From assembly GCA_947375085.1 (NCBI GenBank), contig CANCEQ010000153.1, positions 1 through 7,300 of the forward strand: a DNA stretch of 7,300 nt, given 5' to 3'. The position numbers and the translations under genes are program-made. Below the pieces are notes generated by a model, which saw nothing but the letters and a program-made list of their open reading frames with translations, was not told where the DNA came from and ran no database searches. This DNA is from Flavobacteriales bacterium. GTDB lineage: Bacteria > Bacteroidota > Bacteroidia > Flavobacteriales > Crocinitomicaceae. Positions 1 to 6,151 of the stretch are shown one piece after another. How positions within the stretch are numbered: the first letter of the stretch is position 1; each line of letters starts with the position of its first letter.

Positions 1-1206
1 TTATCAAACGGAATAAGAGTTATATATCTCCATGCTGCTGCACAAGTTGCACACATGGGGATTACTATTTTAGGTGGTTCTCGTTTCGAAAATCCAGATG
101 AAGAAGGATTGGCTCACTTTTTAGAACATTGTATCTTTAAAGGAACCAATAAACGTAAAACATTTCACGTTTTATCTCGATTAGATTCTGTAGGTGGCGA
201 ATTAAATGCTTACACGAGTAAAGAGGAGATTTGTATTTATGCTTCATTTACAAAAAATCATACAAAAAGAGCTTCTGAATTATTAGCCGATATTACTTTG
301 AATTCTTCGTTTCCTTTAAAGGAAATTCAAAAGGAAAAGGAAATCATATTGGATGAAATCAATTCGTATTTGGATAGCCCAAGTGAAAAGATTTTTGATG
401 ATTTCGAAGCTAATTTATTCAAAGGTCATGCTTTAGGAAACAATATTTTAGGAACGGAAGAAAGTGTGAAAAGCTTTGGAAGAAAACACTTACTGAATTA
501 CGTGAGTCGTTTTTTTACAGCCGATAACATGGTGATTTCATTTGTAGGTGATGTTCCTCGAAAACAATTGGAAAAAATGTTGGAAGCTGATTTTATGGGT
601 TGTCAACAAAAAACGATTGAAGTTCCTACCAATGAGTTTTTTGGGAAGACGCAATTTAAGATAAAAACACAAGAATCTAATTTTCAAGTGCATTCGTTAA
701 TTGGTGGTTTTGCTCCGAGTTATGTAGATGATGCACGTAGAGGTATGACCTTGTTAACGAATATATTAGGTGGTCCTGCTTTAAATTCTCGTTTAAACTT
801 ATCAATTCGTGAAAAATATGGGTATTCTTACAATATCGAAGCGACGTATTCTACTTTTGTAGATACAGGATATTGGGCAGTTTATTTTGGTACTGATAAA
901 AAATACCTTAAAAAATCAATGGAATTGGTCTATAAGGAATTGAAATTATTGCGAGACAAGAAATTAGGTACACAACAATTAATTGCCTCAAAAGAACAAT
1001 TAAAAGGACATTTAGCATTGGGAATGGATAGTAATTCTGGATTAATGTTAGGTTTAGGTAAAAGTCTTTTATTGTTCAATCAAATAGACACAATTCAAGA
1101 AATATATGAATCGATAGATAAGCTAACTGCTTCTGATTTATTAGAAGTTGCTAATCAATATTTTACGGAAGATTCGATTTCGGAGTTGATTATTGATACG
1201 GAGTAG
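1..1206 (+). CDS. M16 family zinc metallopeptidase, 5' end outside the window
   Basis: The reading frame is open from base 1 (visible start LSNGIRVIYLHAA), so the ATG at 55 is internal and the true start lies upstream; 401 residues are visible. The protein carries the inverted zinc motif HxxEH as HFLEH at visible residues 39-43, with the third zinc ligand most likely Glu119 in the ILDEI segment, as expected for the M16 (pitrilysin/insulinase/mitochondrial processing peptidase) family. The second, non-catalytic M16 half follows, including an Arg270...Tyr277 pair in SIREKYGYSY that matches the substrate-binding R/Y pair of active M16B enzymes. Size fits a single-chain M16B peptidase of roughly 400-440 residues. 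Family members degrade or process peptides; the substrate and cellular location here are unknown because the N-terminus is missing. All catalytic features look intact. Its last 44 codons and 3' flank occur again at 2100-2317. It converges with the DUF1016 remnant. Confidence 0.95.
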   Translation, partial: LSNGIRVIYLHAAAQVAHMGITILGGSRFENPDEEGLAHFLEHCIFKGTNKRKTFHVLSRLDSVGGELNAYTSKEEICIYASFTKNHTKRASELLADITLNSSFPLKEIQKEKEIILDEINSYLDSPSEKIFDDFEANLFKGHALGNNILGTEESVKSFGRKHLLNYVSRFFTADNMVISFVGDVPRKQLEKMLEADFMGCQQKTIEVPTNEFFGKTQFKIKTQESNFQVHSLIGGFAPSYVDDARRGMTLLTNILGGPALNSRLNLSIREKYGYSYNIEATYSTFVDTGYWAVYFGTDKKYLKKSMELVYKELKLLRDKKLGTQQLIASKEQLKGHLALGMDSNSGLMLGLGKSLLLFNQIDTIQEIYESIDKLTASDLLEVANQYFTEDSISELIIDTE

Positions 1207-1289
1207 GATGTAGGGAATGCTTTTTTCATATCAAATTGGTCAGATTTAACCACTTTAAAATTTGAAAGAAAATATTTTTAGGTTATGTT
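1071..1289 (+). repeat. Direct repeat copy 1: 3' end and flank of M16 peptidase
   Basis: This segment is the intact-gene copy of a direct repeat whose second copy is at 2100-2317. In the coding part (1071-1206) I count 10 differences in 136 aligned bases, with no gaps. All are third-position synonymous changes, including TAG against TAA at the stop. Similarity fades just after the stop and then resumes in the flank: 1237-1289 against 2265-2317 differ at 5 of 53 positions. After 1289 the two copies diverge completely. Confidence 0.95.
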
Positions 1290-1357
1290 TTATATTAAGA
1301 TGCACCTTAATCGACTTATTATTAACTGAATATAATAGAAGATAAACTAAACAACTT

Positions 1358-2095
1358 TTACTCCTCGTTTTCATTTTTTTCTAGTTCGTTTTCAAGTTCT
1401 TCTATGGTTGGTAATTTATATTTTAAGTTGTCAGGAATTGCCTCTGTTAGTTTATATTCGCTTATTCCCATAGGCTTATTGATGTCTCGCAATGCATATT
1501 CAGCCTCAACTTTATCATTTGATTTACAAAGTAAAATCCCTATAGTTGGATTGTCGAAGTCTTTTTTCAATAGGCTGTCAACTGCTGATAAATAAAAGTT
1601 TAATTTTCCAGTATATTCTGGTTTGAATTTACCTGATTTTAATTCAATTACAACATATGAACGTAATTCTAAGTGGTAGAATAACATATCAATGAAATAA
1701 TCAGTTTCACTAATTTCAATTTTATATTGTCTACCTACGAAAGCAAAACCTTTACCTAGTTCTAATAGAAACTTTGTTATATGTTTTGTCAATTCATCTT
1801 CAACTACTTTTTCTAGCGCGTCTTCTTGTAAACCTAAGAAATCAAAATTATATGGGTCTTTTAAAGTTTCATTTGCTAGTTTAGATTGATTTTCAGTAAG
1901 TGTGTTTTGAAAATTATTAGAAGAACTACCAATTCTATTATGTAATGTAGATTTAATTTGAATTTCTAATGTATCTCTATCCCAAGCATTTTTCAGACAT
2001 TGTTCAACATAAAATTCAGCAATTTGAATGTCTTTTATTTTGCTTATAATTAATCGATTATGTCCCCAAGGAATTTGTGCCACAGACTGTAGCAC
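1358..2095 (-). pseudogene. 5'-truncated DUF1016/YhcG-type PD-(D/E)XK nuclease gene
   Basis: The frame encodes 245 residues resembling the C-terminal two thirds of DUF1016 (YhcG-like) proteins, which are usually about 330-370 residues long. Recognisable family segments in order are IPWGHN (residues 8-13), the linker rich in NAWDR and QIKSTLHNR, LKDPYNFDFLGL (79-89), LLELGKGFAFVGRQ (110-123), IDMLFYH (135-141), ELKSGKFKPE (151-160) and PTIGILLCK (183-191). Asp136 with Glu151-x-Lys153 forms the PD-(D/E)XK-type nuclease core, which looks intact. Most of the N-terminal DUF1016_N domain is missing. The only plausible start is a GTG at 2095, just inside the join with the orphan peptidase fragment, and an in-frame stop follows upstream at 2107-2105. 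The family is common in accessory and defence-type regions, often near restriction-modification genes; no such partner is here. I infer a remnant, though a short nuclease-domain protein could still be made. Confidence 0.8.
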
Positions 2096-2099
2096 AAAT

Positions 2100-2235
2100 A
2101 TTGTTCAATCAAATCGATACAATTCAAGAAATTTACGAATCGATTGATAAGCTAACAGCTTCTGATTTATTAGAGGTTGCTAATCAATATTTTACGGAGG
2201 ATTCTATTTCGGAGTTGATTATTGATACGGAGTAA
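2100..2235 (+). pseudogene. Orphan 3' fragment of the M16 peptidase gene
   Basis: Read from 2101, this gives 44 codons plus a TAA stop, encoding exactly the same residues (LFNQIDTIQEIYES to SELIIDTE) as the end of the peptidase at 1-1206. There is no start codon or catalytic region, so it cannot be functional alone. Its left edge coincides with the point where the minus-strand DUF1016 gene loses its 5' end, so 2096-2100 is a recombination junction. The nucleotide differences from the full gene are all synonymous. This indicates that both versions evolved under selection in working genes, and that the fragment was not left by an old local duplication that then decayed. Confidence 0.92.
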
Positions 2236-2317
2236 GTTAGAGCGGGTGTTTTTTTAGTTTAAAGTGGTCAGATTTGATAACTTTAAAATTTGAAAGAAAT
2301 TATTTTTAAGTTATGTT
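2100..2317 (+). repeat. Direct repeat copy 2: orphan peptidase end plus 3' flank
   Basis: This is the second copy of the repeat described at 1071-1289, lying about 1.03 kb downstream in the same orientation. It covers the 44-codon peptidase tail and a conserved non-coding flank (2265-2317, matching 1237-1289 at 48 of 53 positions). The remaining sequence up to the wecB stop (about 2318-2441) shows no gene, no obvious RNA and no further match to the region after copy 1. Confidence 0.93.
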
Positions 2318-2441
2318 GTAGCATGATTAAAAATTAGGTAGCATTTTCCTCGATAATTAATAAACTAGCTTCTAATGGATTGCTTACTGACGCTGTTTGG
2401 AATTTATAAAATTACTTAAATATCCAAATAGTACCAGTACA

Positions 2442-2457
2442 ATGTTAGCGGTAGGTT
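2442..2457 (+). repeat. Inverted repeat, left arm, at 3' end of glycan module
   Basis: The arm ATGTTAGCGGTAGGTT matches the reverse complement of 6053-6068 at 14 of 16 positions, with a perfect 10-bp core GTTAGCGGTA (2444-2453). Its end touches the wecB stop codon (TAA at 2459-2457 on the minus strand). With the other arm it brackets exactly the four minus-strand glycan genes. Function is unknown. It could be a boundary mark of a mobile cassette or a copy of a dispersed intergenic repeat, but a chance match cannot be excluded by eye. Confidence 0.55.
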
Positions 2458-3545
2458 TATTTTTTAAATTTCTCTTCTAGAATGAAGTCTACAATCCTTT
2501 TTGATGCATAACCATCACCATATATGATATTGAATTCAGTTTTTCTATTATTATTTAACATCTTAATTACTGAATCTAGATTATTGTCTGAATCTTCAAT
2601 GTATTTTGAAATACCGGAATTAATGCCTTCAATTCGTTCTGTTTTTGATCTAAACAAAAGAGTCGGTATGCCTAAATAAGCTGCCTCCTCTTGAATCCCT
2701 CCGGAATCTGTAATGATCAATAGGGCTCTTTTGTAAAATTCTACCATTTCAAAAAATGAAACAGGTTGAATTATTTTTAAATTAGTAAATGGAGTACTCA
2801 TTTCTATCTTATATCCCGGATTATCAATCCATACAAAAGACTTGTCAGGATTGCTTTTGACATAATGAAATATTCGATTTGTTATTGATTGCAAATTATT
2901 TTTAATGTTTTCTCTTCTATGAATTGTTATTAAAATCAACTTGTTTTCTGAAATATTGATATTTAAAAAATCATCAATATTTTTGTATTGCCTTAAATTG
3001 TCGATTACCGTATTGCCAGTCACTACTATTGAATTTTGAGCTATTCCTTCCTCGATTAGTTTTGTTTCTGTAATAATAGTTGGAGCAAAATGCATAGTAG
3101 CTATTGTAGAAATTGTTTTCCGGAAGTATTCCTCAGGGAAGGGTTGATTAAAATCGTTTGTTCTTAGGCCTGCCTCAATGTGAAAGAAAGGAATTTTCTC
3201 ATAAAACGCATAATTTGCAGCTGTAAATGAAGTGCATGTGTCACCTTGACCGATGATTGCGTCAATAGTTATTTTTAGGTCTTTCAATTTTGATTTTAAA
3301 TCATTGAATTCAAGTAACAATAAGCCATTTAGAAGTGATAGACTGTCGTCATTTCTATTTATTTTGAATTCATGGTCAACATCAATGTTAAAGCAATCCA
3401 AATCTTGTTTTATAAAATCTTTATGTTGATTTGTATTGATGACAAACAAACGTTTTCTCTGATTCCTTATACGAAACTCATTGATGATAGGCGCTAATTT
3501 GATAAGTTCTGGACGCGTTCCGAAAACGATAAGAATTTTACGCAT
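2457..3545 (-). CDS. wecB: UDP-N-acetylglucosamine 2-epimerase (non-hydrolysing)
   Basis: The enzyme interconverts UDP-GlcNAc and UDP-ManNAc in the cytoplasm, supplying ManNAc-type precursors for surface polysaccharides. The 362 residues fit the family length. Visible landmarks are GTRPE (9-13) with Lys16, GDT (101-103), HIEAGLRT (122-129), FPEE with Arg142, ITIHRREN (206-213), TDSGGIQEEA (279-288), TER (302-304) and the closing GDGYASKRI. Residues matching the E. coli WecB catalytic set (Asp95, Glu117, Glu131, His213) are present as Asp102, Glu124, Glu138 and His209. Deviations from the usual family text are EEYFR where EExNR is typical, TERIEG where TERPE is typical, and IDNPG where a HPNP-like stretch is common, so this is a divergent subgroup. 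The ATG at 3545 overlaps the preceding methyltransferase stop by 8 bases. It is the last gene of the module. No UDP-ManNAc dehydrogenase (wecC) is next to it, so the final sugar is not determined. Confidence 0.92.
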   Translation of the reverse strand: MRKILIVFGTRPELIKLAPIINEFRIRNQRKRLFVINTNQHKDFIKQDLDCFNIDVDHEFKINRNDDSLSLLNGLLLLEFNDLKSKLKDLKITIDAIIGQGDTCTSFTAANYAFYEKIPFFHIEAGLRTNDFNQPFPEEYFRKTISTIATMHFAPTIITETKLIEEGIAQNSIVVTGNTVIDNLRQYKNIDDFLNINISENKLILITIHRRENIKNNLQSITNRIFHYVKSNPDKSFVWIDNPGYKIEMSTPFTNLKIIQPVSFFEMVEFYKRALLIITDSGGIQEEAAYLGIPTLLFRSKTERIEGINSGISKYIEDSDNNLDSVIKMLNNNRKTEFNIIYGDGYASKRIVDFILEEKFKK

Positions 3546-4275
3546 TTGCTGGCTTAAAAAAGAAATTTTTTCCTGAGTAATTGTTTTTGTTGAAAGGAAT
3601 TAATACATCTCCTTTCCGACAAAAGACACTGTAATTGTATTTTTTTATTATCTCTAATACCATATTTCTTCTTTCATTGTCCCAAAGTTCACAATAGATT
3701 AGTGGCTTGTTATTTTCTATGATTTCCCTAGCACCTTCAAAAATTTGAAATTCAAAATTTTCTGCCACTATTTTTATCGCATCTATTTTTATTGAGTTTA
3801 ACTCTTTCCTGTGATCTAAAATATCTAGCTCAATCATTTCGGTTAATCCTTCGTTGAATTCCAATATTGTACTATCCTTTATGTGAGCCATTCCTTGCTT
3901 TTTAACCCCTTTTAAAACTGGTAATATTATTTCTCTCTTCTCTGTTTTGTTACCTAATCCTAAATTGTATGTGTATACATTATTTAAGTTATAATAACTG
4001 ACAACTTTATTCAATACTATAAAGTTGGAGGACAAAGGCTCATAAGCAAATACTTTTCTGTTGGTTTTAACTTTTGCAAAAGGAATAGTTGTAATTCCTG
4101 TACAAGCTCCTATAACGACAACTTTTGCATTTTCATCTAGAAGCTCGTTGAAAAATAAAAAGTCAGATTTTCTTCTGTCTAGGGAGAGAGTTCTAATTTT
4201 GAAGATACTGAAAATCTTAAGATACCTTTCGTAGCCTAAAATATAATGTAGAATTTTTATAATTAAGTCTTTCAA
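3538..4275 (-). CDS. FkbM-like SAM-dependent methyltransferase, divergent motifs
   Basis: The 245-residue protein has the layout of FkbM-family methyltransferases, which usually O-methylate sugars or related substrates. It has a glycine-rich motif I region VVVIGACTG (52-60), an acidic end of the following strand at AYEP (77-80), an asparagine-rich region NLNNVYTYNLGLGN (96-109), the IKIDAIKI segment (162-169) followed by FEFQIFEGA (174-182), and PLIYCELWDNE (191-201). Two usually acidic positions differ. Motif I reads VVVIGA where VxDIGA is common, and residues 168-175 read KIVAENFE where KIDVEGFE is common. The fold is probably kept, but activity cannot be assumed. The start is TTG at 4275; the next in-frame Met is residue 129, so TTG is close to forced. 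It overlaps the glycosyltransferase stop by four bases (TTGA), and its own end overlaps wecB by eight. This indicates co-transcription and coupled translation. Confidence 0.82.
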   Translation of the reverse strand: MKDLIIKILHYILGYERYLKIFSIFKIRTLSLDRRKSDFLFFNELLDENAKVVVIGACTGITTIPFAKVKTNRKVFAYEPLSSNFIVLNKVVSYYNLNNVYTYNLGLGNKTEKREIILPVLKGVKKQGMAHIKDSTILEFNEGLTEMIELDILDHRKELNSIKIDAIKIVAENFEFQIFEGAREIIENNKPLIYCELWDNERRNMVLEIIKKYNYSVFCRKGDVLIPFNKNNYSGKNFFFKPANA

Positions 4276-5447
4276 TTCTGATTGAGAATTAGTTTTGTAA
4301 ATAAATCATTTTGTCTTTCCCAAGAATAGTGTTGCTTCACAAATTTATAGCCTTCTTGTCCTATTTCAAACGCTTTCTTTTCATTATTTAATAATTCAAT
4401 AATTTCTTTTGAGAATTCGACAGCCGTATTAGCTTCAATTATAGACTTTTTATTAGAAGCATTTATGGCATTGTTGGATAAAGTGCTTACAATGCAAGGT
4501 GTTTTCATTGCCATTGCCTGCAAGATTTTGTTTTGAAGACCGATGCTTATTTTCATTGGGGCAAGCATGATTTTTGAAATTGCTATTGAATCGCTTATAT
4601 CTTCAAAGTTTTCAATAATGTCAATGTTTTGTGATTTGAGTTTCCTGATATGTTTGGGAGGATTAATACCAGCAATAAGTAGCTTGAGGTTTGGTTTATG
4701 TTTTATGACAAGAGGAATTATTTCATTTGATAGAAACTGGATAGCATCAATATTGGGTGGATAACCTAAATTACCCATAAATAATATATCATATTTTTTA
4801 TCTAGTTTCTTAGGATAAAATGATTCAAAGTCAACCCCATTCGGAATAATATTAATTTCATTTGCTCTTGGACATAGAATTGATTTTTTATCTTGATTCG
4901 AAATAATACAGAATTTGTCTATGAAATGAAAGACCTTCGTCTCATATTTATAAAGTTGATTTTTTTCGTATGTAAATAGTATACGTTTTAATATATTAGG
5001 TTCAATCACCTTTCTTTTTTCCATCCCTTTTGCGAACGCATCCATGAAATCAAGTGATTTGTTAATTTTGCTAATGTCCTTTACATATTCTGTTGTCCGA
5101 ATTAAATGGCAATGTATATGGTCGGGATTAATTTCATTAGCTAGCCGTTCTATTTTCTTCTTTATTCTATTGTTGTAAAAAAAAGCAACTTGTAATGGGA
5201 TTTTTTTTAATGGACTTACTAATAACTGAATTATCCTTTTATGCAAAGGCAAAACGAATATGTGAATGGATTTACAGTAGGGTAATAAAACTTCAAGATG
5301 TCTATCAGAGACTTTGGTTTCATTTATTGCAACTAAGTGTACTTCGTTTGTTTCAGCCAAGTATTTTAGCTGAAAATACACCCTTAATTTATCCCCTTTA
5401 TTTAGTGGGTATGGGAAGCGCGATGTTATAAATAAGATTCTAGCCAA
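4272..5447 (-). CDS. GT4-type (GT-B fold) glycosyltransferase
   Basis: The protein probably transfers a sugar from a nucleotide donor during cytoplasmic assembly of a surface glycan. From the TTG at 5447 it is 391 residues. The N-terminal domain opens with ARILFITSRFPYPLNKGDKLR, the typical start of Stp1-like group 4 transferases. The C-terminal domain holds IPNGVDFESF (about 201-210), FMGNLGYPPN (223-232), KLLIAG (255-260) and GLQNKILQAMAMKTPCIVST (303-322). In that last block Gln310 sits where most GT4 enzymes have the conserved Glu of the E-x7-E motif. An ATG at 5504 in the same frame would add 19 residues and overlap the upstream hydrolase gene by 65 bases. I prefer TTG because it restores the family N-terminus and gives an 8-base overlap like those further down. 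No membrane segment is evident. Donor and acceptor cannot be told from sequence. Confidence 0.88.
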   Translation of the reverse strand: MARILFITSRFPYPLNKGDKLRVYFQLKYLAETNEVHLVAINETKVSDRHLEVLLPYCKSIHIFVLPLHKRIIQLLVSPLKKIPLQVAFFYNNRIKKKIERLANEINPDHIHCHLIRTTEYVKDISKINKSLDFMDAFAKGMEKRKVIEPNILKRILFTYEKNQLYKYETKVFHFIDKFCIISNQDKKSILCPRANEINIIPNGVDFESFYPKKLDKKYDILFMGNLGYPPNIDAIQFLSNEIIPLVIKHKPNLKLLIAGINPPKHIRKLKSQNIDIIENFEDISDSIAISKIMLAPMKISIGLQNKILQAMAMKTPCIVSTLSNNAINASNKKSIIEANTAVEFSKEIIELLNNEKKAFEIGQEGYKFVKQHYSWERQNDLFTKLILNQN

Positions 5448-6024
5448 TGTATATCCCTTTATCTTTAAGAATATATTTGGAAATCTGATCCGAAAAATTT
5501 TCATTCCCTATCTTGTTCAAATGTACCCCGTCTAAAAAGTCTTTTTCTGTATGATTCAATTCTAGCACCCGTAAATCATGATCTTTCGCTAATTTAATTA
5601 TAGCTTTATTGAAAATGGAGATTGTATCGTTCATTTCAATAGAATATGGATACATGATTCCTTTATGAAATGAAGGGATGGAAAAAATAATTACATTTTT
5701 GTTTACTGTCAGAAATTTTGTTTTGATAATGATCTGATTCAAGGCAATTTTAAAATCTTCTAAAGTCGTTTTTTCTTTAATATCGTTAGTCCCTATTAAA
5801 ATGGAAGTAACAGAGGATTTGTGTTCCTGAAGAGAAGAAAAATGTTTGTCGATGTATCTCGCTAGGTCAATAGCCTTGAATCCGCTTACAGAATGATTAA
5901 TGACATTCCAATGTTTATTCAATCTATCACTAAGTTTGTCTCCAACTAATTCAGGATACCCCAAATAAGTTCTTGCGCCAATCGTAATACTGTCGCCAAA
6001 TGCAATATAAGTTTCCCAGTTCAT
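5440..6024 (-). CDS. SGNH/GDSL-type hydrolase (esterase or acyl-modifying enzyme)
   Basis: The 194-residue protein has all four SGNH blocks: GDSIT (10-14, nucleophile Ser12), SVSGF with Gly48, GTND (78-81, Asn80), and DGVHLN with Asp165 and His168. The catalytic triad is therefore Ser12/Asp165/His168, with Gly48 and Asn80 completing the oxyanion hole. Length is typical for a stand-alone SGNH domain. There is no signal peptide or membrane segment, so it should be cytoplasmic. In this setting removal or transfer of acetyl or other acyl groups on a glycan precursor is a reasonable inference, but the substrate is unknown. It is the first gene of the four-gene module. The ATG at 6024 is preceded by 127 non-coding bases after mnmA that include one arm of the inverted repeat. 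I could not identify a convincing Bacteroidota promoter there. Its stop overlaps the glycosyltransferase TTG by eight bases. Confidence 0.9.
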   Translation of the reverse strand: MNWETYIAFGDSITIGARTYLGYPELVGDKLSDRLNKHWNVINHSVSGFKAIDLARYIDKHFSSLQEHKSSVTSILIGTNDIKEKTTLEDFKIALNQIIIKTKFLTVNKNVIIFSIPSFHKGIMYPYSIEMNDTISIFNKAIIKLAKDHDLRVLELNHTEKDFLDGVHLNKIGNENFSDQISKYILKDKGIYIG

Positions 6025-6052
6025 AATATTATATTTCTAAATGTTGTGATAT

Positions 6053-6068
6053 AACTTACCGCTAACTT
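6053..6068 (-). repeat. Inverted repeat, right arm, upstream of glycan module
   Basis: The minus strand reads AAGTTAGCGGTAAGTT, matching the left arm at 2442-2457 in 14 of 16 positions, with the perfect core at 6057-6066 (TACCGCTAAC on the plus strand). It lies 29 bases upstream of the SGNH hydrolase ATG, inside the 127-base gap after mnmA. The arm could be part of the promoter region or a boundary sequence. I saw no other copy of the core in the window. Confidence 0.55.
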
Positions 6069-6151
6069 TAATATTCTCGATATAGATAAAATTAACTCTA
6101 AAAAACATTCTGTTAACTTGTTTCATTTACCTATTCAGTTATCAATTTACC

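Noticed and set aside
1404..1595. Plus-strand open frame of 63 codons
   Set aside because: It lies antisense inside the DUF1016 gene, and its translation has no recognisable family features; a shadow frame.
1290..2099. Insertion sequence or integrative element between the peptidase repeats
   Set aside because: No transposase, integrase, terminal inverted repeats or target-site duplication are visible. The flanking repeats are gene fragments differing at about 7% of positions in the coding part, which does not fit a simple insertion.
2258..2287. Perfect 8-bp stem TTTAAAGT / ACTTTAAA with a 14-base loop as a terminator
   Set aside because: The stem is almost all A-T and has no clean T tract after it. 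The matching flank at 1237-1289 does not form the same stem, so structure is not conserved between the copies.
4543..4764. Plus-strand open frame of 73 codons with hydrophobic stretches
   Set aside because: Antisense to the well-supported C-terminal domain of the glycosyltransferase; the hydrophobicity reflects complementary codons.
5195..5431. Plus-strand open frame of 78 codons
   Set aside because: Antisense to the N-terminal domain of the glycosyltransferase, with no independent support.
5448..5504. ATG at 5504 as the glycosyltransferase start
   Set aside because: It gives a 65-base overlap with the SGNH gene and 19 extra residues before the typical family N-terminus; the TTG at 5447 fits better, though the ATG is not excluded.
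2442..6068. Reading the GTTAGCGGTA arms as integron attC core sites
   Set aside because: The arms do not fit the RYYYAAC/GTTRRRY core consensus, lie about 3.6 kb apart around four genes, and no integrase is present.
6025..6151. Promoter for the glycan module in the gap after mnmA
   Set aside because: No convincing pair of Bacteroidota promoter boxes (TTTG and TAnnTTTG) at proper spacing; the nearest partial match, TAATTTTA, lacks an upstream partner.
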